Source: Cupriavidus malaysiensis | GTDB taxonomy: Bacteria; Pseudomonadota; Gammaproteobacteria; Burkholderiales; Burkholderiaceae | Length of the DNA stretch: 64,000 nt | NCBI RefSeq assembly: GCF_001854325.1 | Contig: NZ_CP017755.1 | Coordinates: forward strand, 2,728,001 to 2,792,000 | Reading direction: 5' to 3' | Part shown: positions 52,793 through 61,291 of the stretch, one piece after another | Numbering within the stretch: position 1 is the stretch's first letter | How the letters are laid out: each line of letters begins with the position of its first letter | Position numbers and translations under genes: made by a program | Notes under the pieces: model-generated | Told to the model about the DNA's origin: nothing | Databases searched by the model: none | Seen by the model: the letters and a program-made list of their open reading frames with translations, nothing else

Positions 52793-52862
52793 TGTATGCA
52801 TTCGACTGATTTTTCAAGACAGGAATGCATAAAACATCATGCAATATGCCAAAATGCATACA
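52793..52862. promoter_or_regulatory. Three ATGCAT palindromes at exact 29-bp spacing
   Basis: ATGCAT stands at 52796-52801, 52825-52830 and 52854-52859, that is, every 29 bases. The outer two are extended as TGTATGCAT and ATGCATACA, mirror images. The second half-period contains ATCATGCAATATGCC. The array sits about 170-240 bases upstream of the PrpD-family gene and downstream of the LysR gene, in an AT-rich island. It looks like a regulator-binding array for the PrpD promoter. Confidence 0.55.
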
Positions 52863-52997
52863 CCAAGAGAAAGGAGATCTTCACATGCCTGGCCTCACAT
52901 CTATCCGCCGGACCCGTCCCGCGCGCCGGTGAACGGCGACTCCCTCCTGCTGGAGACACCTGCCGGGCAGACCAAGGCGCCGCTGACGTCAGGCTCC

Positions 52998-53873
52998 TTA
53001 TCTCACCCGCGCATAGGCATCCTCAAACGCCCGTACCACGGCATCGAAAGCACGGGCGCCGTGCCCGCTCTCGATCCGACAGAAAGCCAGTTGCCGCCAG
53101 GGCGCCTCCTTTCCCAGGTTCATCTCCCGCAGCGGATAGGCGGCCCGCAACTGCTGCCGCGGCCGCGGTATCACGGTGGCGCCCATGCCTCCGGCAACCA
53201 TGGCAACGATCGCGTCCGTGGACTCGATCTCTGCAACGGCTTTGGCATTGGGCGCGATCTGGCGCACGAAGTCGGCGGCAATTCTGCCGCCGGTGATGCC
53301 GCGGTGATAGCGTATCCATCCGTGCATGGCCAGCGCTTCGGCAGGCGAGCGGGCAGTGGAGCCATGCGGTGCAAGCAGCGCGAAGACCTCGCGCGCGAGA
53401 TCGCGCCAATGCAGCCGTGACGATCCGCCCGACAGCGGCCGCACGAGGAGCGCAGCGTCGATGCGGCCGCCTCTCAGATCGTCCAGCAGTGTGGCCGAGG
53501 GCGCGGATGTGAGCCGGATCTCCAGGCCGGGATACTGCTGGCGCAGCTTCTGCAAGGCGACAGGCCCGGCGCTGACCAGCGCACTTGGAATCAGGCCCAG
53601 CCGCAGGATTCCCTCGATACCTGGGCTGCGTCGCGAACGCATCGCCTCGATCGCCGCCATGGCTTCCTTCACCACGGCCGCCGTCTCGAGCCCGAACGGC
53701 GTAGGCGTGACGGAGGCGCCGGAGCGGTCGAACAAAGGATGTCCGAAGTATTGCTCCACTTGCTTGATCTGCAAGCTGACCGCGCTCGGCGTGAGGCTAA
53801 CCCTCTCGGCGGCCGCCACGAAGCTGCCGCTCTCGACCACCGCCGTCAGCGTATTCAACATGTCGAGCTTCAT
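52998..53873 (-). CDS. LysR-family transcriptional regulator
   Basis: A 291-residue LysR protein. The helix-turn-helix is at residues about 4-60 (LNTLTAVVESGSFVAAAERVSLTPSAVSLQIKQVEQYFG in outline). The effector domain starts near residue 90 (ILRLGLIPSALVSAGPVAL). It is divergent from the Bug-CitE-CoA-transferase operon, with a nested palindrome between them, so it is the likely activator. The downstream PrpD gene lies on its strand and may be co-regulated. Confidence 0.93.
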   Translation of the reverse strand: MKLDMLNTLTAVVESGSFVAAAERVSLTPSAVSLQIKQVEQYFGHPLFDRSGASVTPTPFGLETAAVVKEAMAAIEAMRSRRSPGIEGILRLGLIPSALVSAGPVALQKLRQQYPGLEIRLTSAPSATLLDDLRGGRIDAALLVRPLSGGSSRLHWRDLAREVFALLAPHGSTARSPAEALAMHGWIRYHRGITGGRIAADFVRQIAPNAKAVAEIESTDAIVAMVAGGMGATVIPRPRQQLRAAYPLREMNLGKEAPWRQLAFCRIESGHGARAFDAVVRAFEDAYARVR

Positions 53874-53877
53874 AAGG

Positions 53878-53903
53878 TTTTCTCACTTTGTGATCAATGA
53901 AAA
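53878..53903. promoter_or_regulatory. Nested palindrome, probable LysR operator
   Basis: TCAC-TTT-GTGA (53883-53893) is a perfect inverted repeat. It lies within outer arms TTTTC (53878-53882) and GAAAA (53899-53903). It starts four bases before the lysR ATG and about 90 bases before the Bug start, fitting an autoregulatory LysR site. Confidence 0.5.
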
Positions 53904-53989
53904 ATCAGCTTCCTTTAGGCTCACGAAGCTTAAGATCTGATGCAGCCCATGACAAGGGCGACACAAGAACAGAATCGAAGGAGACAGCA

Positions 53990-54982
53990 TTGACACCCCA
54001 TTTGCGCTGGCACCGTGGGGCCGCGGCGCTCTGCGCGGCCATGGTGATGAGTACCGGTGCGGGCGGTGCCCAGCCTGCCGCTGGCAAATTTCCGTCCCGG
54101 CCGCTGACCCTGGTGGTGCCCTATCCCGCAGGGGGTTCCAATGACAATGCCGCCCGGCTGCTGGCCAGGAAGCTGAGCGATGCGTTGGGTCAGCCGGTCG
54201 TGGTGGACAACCGGTCTGGCGCCAGCGGTACGCTGGGCGCCGAGCATGTCGCCAGGGCCGCGCCGGACGGATACACGCTGCTCTATGCATCCTCGTCCTT
54301 CCTGACGGCATCGGTGCTCCGGGCGCGCCCTGTGTACGATCCACTGAAGGATTTCGTGCCGGTGGCGCGTGTCAGCCGTGCTCAGTTCGTGATCACGGTC
54401 GGCAAACACGTATTGGCAAAAACGCTTCAGGATCTGATTGCGCAAGCCAGGACCCATCCTGGCAAGCTCAGTTATGGCAGCTCGGGTATCGGCAGCATCA
54501 ACCACTTCGCCACGGAAGCCTTTGCCGAGAGCGCCGGCATCAGGCTGACGCATGTGCCCTATCGTGGCATGACACCTGCCATGCAAGACCTGGCCGGCGG
54601 CCATGTCGACATCGTGCTGGGCAGCGTCCCTTCCACCATGGCGCAGGTGAAGAGCGGGCGCGTACGCGCACTGGCAGTGACGGGGGAAAGCGCAGCGCCG
54701 CAACTGCCGGGATTGCCGATCGCGGCGTCGGCCGGCGCGCCGGGATTCACCTTCGACGCCTGGTCTGGCGTGCTCGCGCCGGCAGGCACGCCGCAGGCTC
54801 TGATCGACCTGCTCGGCACTGAGGTCGCGCTGGCACTGAAGGACCCCGCCCTGCGTGCCGCCTTCGAAGCCGAAGGCGCGAGCCTGGCACCAATGGGTTC
54901 CGCGGAGTTCAGCCGGATCCTTGCCACCGAGCTGCAGCGGTTCCGCCAGCTCGCCCAGAAAGCCGACATCCGGGCGGAGTGA
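53990..54982 (+). CDS. Bug-family tripartite tricarboxylate transporter receptor
   Basis: A 330-residue periplasmic receptor. The start is taken as TTG 53990, six bases after AAGGAG; the longer frame from 53897 lacks a signal-like N terminus. The leader ends near GGAQPAAG. Bug features are RPLTLVVPYPAGGSNDNAARLL, VVVDNRSGASGTLGAEHVA, APDGYTLLYA and GVLAPAGTPQALIDLL. It heads the operon; the CitE-like gene follows after four bases. It probably binds the carboxylate that this operon degrades. Confidence 0.92.
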   Translation: MTPHLRWHRGAAALCAAMVMSTGAGGAQPAAGKFPSRPLTLVVPYPAGGSNDNAARLLARKLSDALGQPVVVDNRSGASGTLGAEHVARAAPDGYTLLYASSSFLTASVLRARPVYDPLKDFVPVARVSRAQFVITVGKHVLAKTLQDLIAQARTHPGKLSYGSSGIGSINHFATEAFAESAGIRLTHVPYRGMTPAMQDLAGGHVDIVLGSVPSTMAQVKSGRVRALAVTGESAAPQLPGLPIAASAGAPGFTFDAWSGVLAPAGTPQALIDLLGTEVALALKDPALRAAFEAEGASLAPMGSAEFSRILATELQRFRQLAQKADIRAE

Positions 54983-54986
54983 AAAC

Positions 54987-55844
54987 ATGGAATATATGCG
55001 CAGCAAGCTGTTCCTGCCTGCCACCCGGCTTGATCTGGCCGGCAAGGCACTGGCCAGCGGTGCGGACGCCGTCTGCATCGACCTCGAGGACGCCGTGACC
55101 AAAGCCGGCAAGGACGACGCGCAGCGAGCCGCCAGCCTGTACCTGCAATCCGTCAGGCGCTCGGTGAGCCCGCCGCTGATCGTGCGGATCAATGCCGTGG
55201 GCGGCGACCACTGGCGGCAGAACCTGGAGGCGGTGGCCCTGCCGTCTGTCGTGCAGATCAATCTGCCGAAAGTCGAGCAGCCCGACGCGATCCTCATGGC
55301 AGCGGCCGCGCTGGATGTTCTGGAGCACCAGCGCGGCATCCTTTCGCCCATCGGCCTGCTGATCAACATCGAAACGCCTGCTGCGCTGGCCCGGGCCGCT
55401 CAGCTTGCCAGCGCGCATCCGCGCGTCGCGGGCCTGCAGGTGGGCTTCGGCGACCTGTTCCTGGCGTGCGGCATCGACCGCAACAACGCGGCTGCCCGTG
55501 ACCATGTCCGCATGACGGTCTCGGTTGCGGCCGCGCAGGCAGGCATTCCCTGCTATGACGGTGCCTTCGCTGACGTACGCGACACGGCCGGCCTTGAGCG
55601 CGAGGCGCGCAACGCGCGGGCCTTCGGCTTTACAGGCAAATCTTGCATCCATCCGCGCCAGGTTGCCACCGTCAACGCGGCGTTCACGCCGGGCGGTGAC
55701 GAGATGGCCTGGGCCCGCAAGATCGTCGAGGCCGCAGGTCATGTTGACGACCCCGGCCAAGGCGCCTTTCTTGTCGATGGACAGATGGTGGACGAGCCGC
55801 TGTTGCGGCTGGCCCAACGCCTGCTCGCGAGAGCGCCAGTCTGA
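54987..55844 (+). CDS. CitE-like (HpcH/HpaI family) acyl-CoA lyase
   Basis: A 285-residue TIM-barrel lyase of the citrate lyase beta-subunit family. Features are RSKLFLPATRLDLAGKAL, the acidic metal motif ADAVCIDLEDAV, a catalytic arginine in IVRINAVG, NIETPAAL and GKSCIHPRQVATVNAAF. Stand-alone CitE-like proteins cleave malyl-, citramalyl- or related acyl-CoA to a 2-oxoacid and acetyl-CoA. The CoA-transferase gene follows 46 bases later, a pairing typical of dicarboxylate pathways such as itaconate/citramalate. Confidence 0.92.
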   Translation: MEYMRSKLFLPATRLDLAGKALASGADAVCIDLEDAVTKAGKDDAQRAASLYLQSVRRSVSPPLIVRINAVGGDHWRQNLEAVALPSVVQINLPKVEQPDAILMAAAALDVLEHQRGILSPIGLLINIETPAALARAAQLASAHPRVAGLQVGFGDLFLACGIDRNNAAARDHVRMTVSVAAAQAGIPCYDGAFADVRDTAGLEREARNARAFGFTGKSCIHPRQVATVNAAFTPGGDEMAWARKIVEAAGHVDDPGQGAFLVDGQMVDEPLLRLAQRLLARAPV

Positions 55845-55890
55845 GCGCCTTATCGCCTTATCGCCTTATCGCCCTATCCGGAACCCCATC

Positions 55891-57124
55891 ATGTCATGTC
55901 CATCCCAGTACACGACGGGCCGTGGCGGCCCGCTCGCGGGCATCACCGTGCTCGATCTCAGCGCCTATCTGGCAGGCCCTTACGGCTGTACTCTGCTGGC
56001 CGACCTCGGCGCGCGGGTCATCAAGATCGAACCGCCGGGAGGAGACAATGTGCGCCACTACCCTTCGACACTCAAGCCGGAGGCACGTGGCTTCGTTGGA
56101 AACAACCGCAGCAAGGAAGGCATCGTACTCGACCTGAAGCACCCCGATGGGCTGGCGGCGCTGAAGCGCCTGATCCGGCAGTCTGACGTGCTGGTACACA
56201 ACTTCCGCCCCGGCGTGCCGGCCAGGCTGGGCATCTCATATGCGTGCCTGAGCACTGACCATCCCCGCCTGGTCTACTGCGCCGTGACGGGCTACGGCGA
56301 GTCCGGGCCGCTGAAAGACCATGCGGGGTACGACCAGGTGCTGCAGACCATGACGGGCTTGTCTGAAGCGCAGGGCGCAGTACGGAACGAGCCACCGCAA
56401 CTGCTGATGGGGTCGATCGTCGACTACTACACCGCTTGCATGGCTGCATTCGGCATCGTATCGGCACTCTATGCCCGCGAACACACTGGCTGCGGCCAGT
56501 ACGTCGGTGCTTCGCTGATGCGTAGTGCGCTGGCGATGCAGGCCGGGCGTTTCGTGTGGGCTGACAGCGAGCCGCTCGACGCCGGCAGAGAGTTTGGTTC
56601 GGGGGGGCGTGACAGGCTTGCATCCGACCCGCGATGGCTGGCTCTACATTTCGGCCAATACGCCGCATTTCTGGAAGTCACTGTGCCGCCTGCTGGGGCT
56701 GCCAGCCTTGGGCGACGACGATCGCTACGACAGTATCCGCAAGCGTGCGGAGCGCGCCAGCGAAATCGTGCCGGCCATCCGCGAGGCCCTGCTGGCATGC
56801 AGCGCCCTGGAGTGGGAAGCCGTCTTTGGCAGCGAGGTGCCGTGCGCAGCCGCCCGATCGGTCAGCGCAATGTTCAGCCATCCGCAGGTTCTGGCCCAGG
56901 ACCTGGTGCATCGCTACGAGCACCCGACGGTGGGCTCGTTCCTGGGCTTCAAGAACCCGATCGAGTTTGGCGCCACGCCCTGCCCCGCCCCCTTTGCCTC
57001 GCCGACGTTGGGCCAGCACACGCGAACGGTGCTCGCCTCATTTGGCTTCGAGCCAGCGGAGATCGAAGCCCTGGAGCGGCAAGGAACGACCAGCATGCAT
57101 CAACCTGCCCAGGCGTCAGCATGA
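55891..57124 (+). pseudogene. Family III (CaiB/BaiF) CoA-transferase, frameshifted at a G7 tract
   Basis: The N-terminal frame (55891 to about 56607) has GITVLDLSAYLAGPYGCTLLADLGARVIKIEPPGGD (outline) and GYGESGPLKDHAGYDQVLQ, as in CaiB/BaiF CoA-transferases. The C-terminal part (HPTRDGWLYISANTPHFWKSL onward, ending at TGA 57122-57124) is in another frame. The shift occurs at seven G (56601-56607). With six G the two halves join as GSGGVTGLHPTRDGW. Without correction, the first frame misreads about 170 residues and runs, without a stop, into the next gene. The enzyme would activate the carboxylate for the CitE-like lyase. Sequencing error or true mutation cannot be distinguished here. Confidence 0.85.
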
Positions 57125-58107
57125 ATACCACCCAGACCCGTTGGCGCTTCCGGCCCGATCACTCCAATTGGGGCGACTATGGCCCCGACGACCGGCTAGG
57201 CCAGTTGAATGAGATTACCCCGGAACGAAGGCGGCGCGCCCTGGAGGAAGCGACGGATGGCATCGCCTTCTGCCTGTCGCTGCCACTGGACAAGGGTCCA
57301 CGGCTCAATGCGAGCCGGCATCCGCCGAGTCTCGCCGCGGCGCTCCGCGACGGTCGTCCGCGCTACAACCAGTGCGCCCGCGACCTGCATGCCGGTCTGA
57401 CCGACGTGGTATGCGACGACAGGGTTACGCTCTACACGCAGTTTTCAACACAGTGGGACGCCCTGGCGCACGTCGGTGCCTTGTTCGATGCGGACGGTGA
57501 CGGCGAGCCAGAGATCCGCTACTACAACGGCTGGCCGCCAGCCGACATTGGCTTATCCGCCCTCGGGATCGAGCACATGGCTGCGACGGGTGTGCAGGGC
57601 CGCGGGGTGATGATCGACCTGCACCGGCACTTCGGCACGACGCGCGTGCAGGTGGGCTACGAGAAGCTCGCCCGCATCCTCGACATCGACGGCATCGTGG
57701 TGGAGCCGGGCGACATGGTTTGTTTGCACACCGGTTTCGCGCAACTGCTGCTGGATGGGGTGCCGCGGACAGCCGAGGATCTCGCGCAGGCCTGCCCTGT
57801 GCTGGACGGCTCCGATCGGCAATTGCACGAATGGATTTCCGCAACACGCATCGCTGTGCTTGCTGCCGACAACGTCGCGGTCGAAGCGCGGCCCGCCGCG
57901 CCGGAGGCTGGCTATTCCGGGCCACTGCTGCCGCTCCACGAACACTGCTTGTTCAAGCGAGGCGTGCATCTCGGCGAGTTGTGGCACCTCACCCCGCTCG
58001 CCCGATGGTTGCACGCCCACCAACGTTATCGCTTTCTGCTGACGGCCCCGCCGCTGCGGCTGCCGGGGGCCGCCGGGTCGCCCGCTACGCCGGTCGCCAC
58101 CGTGTGA
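57121..58107 (+). CDS. Cyclase-family (kynurenine formamidase-like) hydrolase
   Basis: A 328-residue protein of the metal-dependent cyclase/formamidase family. The motif region reads FSTQWDALAHVG, a variant of HxGTHxDxPxH in the subgroup with Q-W-D-x-x-x-H. GRGVMIDLHRHFG and GDMVCLHTGF are also typical. Family members hydrolyse N-formyl, imide or lactone bonds. The ATG overlaps the CoA-transferase stop by four bases (ATGA). It also lies in frame with the upstream half of the frameshifted transferase. The substrate is unknown. Confidence 0.88.
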   Translation: MNTTQTRWRFRPDHSNWGDYGPDDRLGQLNEITPERRRRALEEATDGIAFCLSLPLDKGPRLNASRHPPSLAAALRDGRPRYNQCARDLHAGLTDVVCDDRVTLYTQFSTQWDALAHVGALFDADGDGEPEIRYYNGWPPADIGLSALGIEHMAATGVQGRGVMIDLHRHFGTTRVQVGYEKLARILDIDGIVVEPGDMVCLHTGFAQLLLDGVPRTAEDLAQACPVLDGSDRQLHEWISATRIAVLAADNVAVEARPAAPEAGYSGPLLPLHEHCLFKRGVHLGELWHLTPLARWLHAHQRYRFLLTAPPLRLPGAAGSPATPVATV

Positions 58108-58145
58108 CAGCCGGCGATTCGTCCATCATTCGTCGGAGCTACCTC

Positions 58146-59123
58146 ATGCAACGTACCCAATTCAGGCTGCTGACTGCTTTTCTGGTCGGTGCGGCGGCAC
58201 TCGTGCCTGCCCTCCTGCACGCACAGCCAGCGTGGCCCGGCAAGCCGATCCGGCTCGTGAGTCCGGCGGCCCCCGGCCAGGCTGCCGACGTCATCGGGCG
58301 GACGGTGGCTCAGGGACTTGCCACTGCCCTTGGCCAGCCGATAGTGGTCGAGAACAGGCTGGGCGCGGGCGGAATGATCGGCACTGACGCCGTAGCCAAG
58401 GCGGCGCCTGACGGCTACACATTGCTGATCGCAAGCAGTGGCCCGCTGGTGATCACGCCGGCGGTGTTCCGGAAGGTACCTTATGAGCCGATCAAGGACT
58501 TCGTGTACGTCGCCAGTCTGGCCACGACGCCGCAAGTCCTTCTGGTTCGCGCCGACTCGCCCTACAGGACCTTGGCCGACTTCATCAACGCGGCCAAGGC
58601 CAGGCCGGGCGAGCTTGCCTATGGATCGACCGGCACCACGAGTCAACTGGCCATGGAATCGCTGGCGATGCATGGCGGCATCAAACTGAACCATGTGCCC
58701 TTCAAGGGCAATACCGAGGCAACGACACAGCTGCTCGGCGGGACAATCGCCGCGGTGTACGACACGGTTCCCGGCTCGCTGACGCTTGTGCGATCGGGCA
58801 AGCTGCGGCCGCTCGGCGTGGCAGCGCCGAGGCGCTCGCCATTCCTGCCAAACACCCCGGTTTTGGCTGAAGCCGGCTTTGCCGGCGCCGAGGCAGTGGG
58901 CTGGATCGGCATCGCCGCGCCAGCTGGAACGCCGGCGGCAATCGTGGACCGGCTGCACGCGGAGATCAGCAAAGTGCTGGAGAGGCCTGAAGTGATGGCG
59001 CAATTCCAGCGCCTCGGCTTCGCGCGTGCCGGAGCGGGCAGGCTGGAGTTCGAGTCGTTCGTCAGGGAGGAAAAGAAGAAATGGGCCGAAGTGGCCAGAC
59101 GAACGGGAGTAGAGGTTCAGTAG
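58146..59123 (+). CDS. Bug-family tripartite tricarboxylate transporter receptor
   Basis: A 325-residue periplasmic receptor with a clean signal peptide ending at LLHAQ (residue about 27). Bug features are KPIRLVSPAAPGQAADVIGR, VVENRLGAGGMIGTDAVA, APDGYTLLIA and IAAPAGTPAAIVDRL. It is the second Bug gene in the same operon and clearly different in sequence from the one at 53990, so the two may bind different carboxylates. It follows the cyclase by 38 bases. Confidence 0.93.
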   Translation: MQRTQFRLLTAFLVGAAALVPALLHAQPAWPGKPIRLVSPAAPGQAADVIGRTVAQGLATALGQPIVVENRLGAGGMIGTDAVAKAAPDGYTLLIASSGPLVITPAVFRKVPYEPIKDFVYVASLATTPQVLLVRADSPYRTLADFINAAKARPGELAYGSTGTTSQLAMESLAMHGGIKLNHVPFKGNTEATTQLLGGTIAAVYDTVPGSLTLVRSGKLRPLGVAAPRRSPFLPNTPVLAEAGFAGAEAVGWIGIAAPAGTPAAIVDRLHAEISKVLERPEVMAQFQRLGFARAGAGRLEFESFVREEKKKWAEVARRTGVEVQ

Positions 59124-59167
59124 TGCCGCAGCAATACCAAGAACAAAATACTCAGGAGGCATGTGTA

Positions 59168-60280
59168 ATGAAGAAGAAGCTTGGACTCTTAACCTTGCTG
59201 GGCGCCGCCTCGGGGCAGGCGGTCGCGCAATCGAATGTCACGCTGTACGGGCTCGTCGACACCAATATCGAGTACGTCAGCAATTTCTCGGCAATCCCAC
59301 CCACTCAGCAAGGATTCCCTGGCCCATCTCGCAACAGGTTCGCCATGGCCTCCGGCGGGCTGTCCGGCTCGCGCTGGGGTCTGCGGGGCACCGAAGATCT
59401 GGGCGACGGCATGAAGTCCCTCTTTGTGCTGGAAAGCGGCTTTTCAAGCGACGACGGCAGGATGCAGCAAGGTGGGCGTCTCTTTGGCCGTCAAGCCTAT
59501 GTCGGCCTGCAGCGCAACGGCATCGGCACGGTCACGTTCGGGCGCCAGTACACCTCGATTTTCAACGCCTTATCGGATTTCTCCCCGACCAAGTACGGCT
59601 CTCAGTACGAGCCTCTCGGCCTTCAGCTCGGTTTGAACTACCGCTCCGACAATGTCGTGAAGTATGTCGGCAGCTTTGGCGGGCTGACCGCCAACGCCTA
59701 CTGGTCCTTCGGAAACGGTGCCGCAGGTGCCGGCGAAGTTGCCGGCCAGTTCCGTCGCGACACAGGCTATGGTGGAGCGCTCAGTTATGCCGAGGGATCG
59801 TTCGGCGCGACCGCCGTCTATGACCAGTACAACCCTACGCTTTCCGCCACGACGGGCGCAACCGGCAGCTTCAGGAAGTTCGCCGTCGCGGCCAGCTACG
59901 AGGCGGGTCCGGCAAAACTCATGGGCGGATATCGCTGGGGGCTGAACAAGAGCGCCACCGATGCAATCCTCTTGCGGGATGACTACTACTGGGTCGGCAT
60001 CAACTACAAGGCAGCCTCTGCCCTCACGCTGACGCTCGGCTACTACTATGACGACGTGAAGAACCTGGCCGGTACAAAGGTCAAGAATCCGTGGCAGCTT
60101 TCGTTTATTGCGGACTATGCCTTCTCAAAACGTACGGATATCTATCTCACCACCGCCTATGCCAGGCACTCCGGACTGAACTTTGACACTTCCGCAATCA
60201 ACTTCGCCAACGGCTATTACCTTGCCGCCGGCAAGAACAGCATGACGGGCGTGGCGATCGGCCTGCGCCACCGGTTCTGA
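59168..60280 (+). CDS. Gram-negative porin (Omp32-like)
   Basis: A 370-residue outer-membrane porin. A signal peptide (MKKKLGLLTLLGAASGQAVAQ) is followed by SNVTLYGLVDTNIEYV, the first beta-strand typical of betaproteobacterial porins. SRWGLRGTEDLGDGMKSLFVLESGF (outline) and the terminal GLRHRF, ending in Phe as needed for BAM insertion, complete the pattern. It follows the Bug gene by 44 bases and probably carries the substrate across the outer membrane. AGGAGG lies nine bases before the ATG. Confidence 0.95.
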   Translation: MKKKLGLLTLLGAASGQAVAQSNVTLYGLVDTNIEYVSNFSAIPPTQQGFPGPSRNRFAMASGGLSGSRWGLRGTEDLGDGMKSLFVLESGFSSDDGRMQQGGRLFGRQAYVGLQRNGIGTVTFGRQYTSIFNALSDFSPTKYGSQYEPLGLQLGLNYRSDNVVKYVGSFGGLTANAYWSFGNGAAGAGEVAGQFRRDTGYGGALSYAEGSFGATAVYDQYNPTLSATTGATGSFRKFAVAASYEAGPAKLMGGYRWGLNKSATDAILLRDDYYWVGINYKAASALTLTLGYYYDDVKNLAGTKVKNPWQLSFIADYAFSKRTDIYLTTAYARHSGLNFDTSAINFANGYYLAAGKNSMTGVAIGLRHRF

Positions 60281-60375
60281 TGCCAGCGCGTCGCCAGCAC
60301 CGTCTGTAGGCGCTGAGTTCCGCGTACTCGTCGCACGGCTCGCTGGAACGTGTGAGCCGCCTCGCCGCGGCTCAA

Positions 60376-60600
60376 GGCATGCATGCTGCATGCTGCATCT
60401 CATGGTGGAACAGAGGATCGGTGGAAGCGTCGATGAGGAAGATCGTGCGGAACAACCGACCGAGATGCACACCAGCCTCATAGACGGGTTGACCTTTCGC
60501 CGCCGCGCCGAAGCGCATCAGAGCCCGCACTGTCGAGATAAAACCCGCTAACTGTGGGACGTGGCATGTGGGACGCGACACCCGCGACATCTTGTCCCAC
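60376..60600 (-). mobile_element. Relic of a Tn3-family transposase
   Basis: A minus-strand frame encodes ISTVRALMRFGAAAKGQ, PVYEAGVHLGRLFRTIFLID and ASTDPLFHHEMQHA. This matches the pattern near the C-terminal part of Tn3-type transposases (RFG..A.G.PVY..G..LGRLLRTIFL.DYF....FR.E..). Only about 55 residues remain, without catalytic DDE residues or terminal repeats. It lies between the porin operon and the cioAB cluster, probably a footprint of past insertion. Identification is from memory. Confidence 0.6.
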
Positions 60601-60677
60601 CCCGCCCATATGCAGTGCAGCAATCCGCATTCCCCACTAAACTTTCACAAATTACTAAAAATTCAAAACAGACAATC

Positions 60678-61277
60678 ATGCAGCTATCGCCCCTGGTCCA
60701 GCGCTTCGTCCTGCATTTCGGCGAGATGGGAAGCCGCTGGGGTATCAACCGCACTGTCGGCCAGATCTACGCGCTGCTGTTCACCGCCGCGCGGCCGCTC
60801 AATGCCGACCAGATCGCCGAGGCCCTGGGCTTTTCCCGCTCCAACGTCAGCATCGGGCTGAAGGAGCTGGAGTCCTGGCACCTGGTCAAGCTGAGCCACC
60901 AGCCCGGCGACCGCCGCGAGTATTTCTCCGCGCCGGACGATGTCTGGGCCATCTTCCGCACGCTGGCGGAGGAGCGCCGCCGGCGTGAGATCGACCCCAC
61001 CTTGTCGATGCTGCGCGAGGTGCAGCTCGAATCCCCCGCCGACCCCGACGACCGCCATGCGCAACAGCGCATGACCGAGATGTACCAGTTGATCCTGCTG
61101 GTGACGAGCTGGTTCGGCGACATGCAGAGGCTGGATGTCGCCACGCTGGAAAAGCTGATGCGCCTGGGTTCGCGCGTGACGCGGCTGCTGGAGGCCAAGG
61201 ACAAGCTGAGCGGCGCCCTTGGCGGCAAAGCCACGCGCGCGGCCGGCAGCGGCAAGTCTTCCCGTAGCAAGCAGTAA
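60678..61277 (+). CDS. GbsR/MarR-like transcriptional regulator
   Basis: A 199-residue winged-helix regulator. Residues about 20-85 hold the DNA-binding domain (VGQIYALLFTAARPLNADQIAEALGFSRSNVSIGLKELESW in outline, then QPGDRREYF for the wing). A helical C-terminal part is followed by a basic Gly/Ser/Lys tail. Proteins of this GbsR-like type are commonly found directly before cioAB/cydAB genes, as here with a 14-base gap, so control of the oxidase genes is likely. The ATG at 60678 is chosen because the preceding frame is low-complexity. Confidence 0.87.
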   Translation: MQLSPLVQRFVLHFGEMGSRWGINRTVGQIYALLFTAARPLNADQIAEALGFSRSNVSIGLKELESWHLVKLSHQPGDRREYFSAPDDVWAIFRTLAEERRRREIDPTLSMLREVQLESPADPDDRHAQQRMTEMYQLILLVTSWFGDMQRLDVATLEKLMRLGSRVTRLLEAKDKLSGALGGKATRAAGSGKSSRSKQ

Positions 61278-61291
61278 GGAGTCGCCCCCCC

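Noticed and set aside
52839..53420. Possible plus-strand gene divergent from PrpD near the ATGCAT array
   Set aside because: The 193-residue frame overlaps the LysR gene on the other strand, lacks a ribosome site and has no recognisable fold.
55525..58107. An 860-residue CoA-transferase-cyclase fusion protein
   Set aside because: The middle about 170 residues are a frame-shifted reading of the transferase, and the cyclase has its own ATGA-coupled start.
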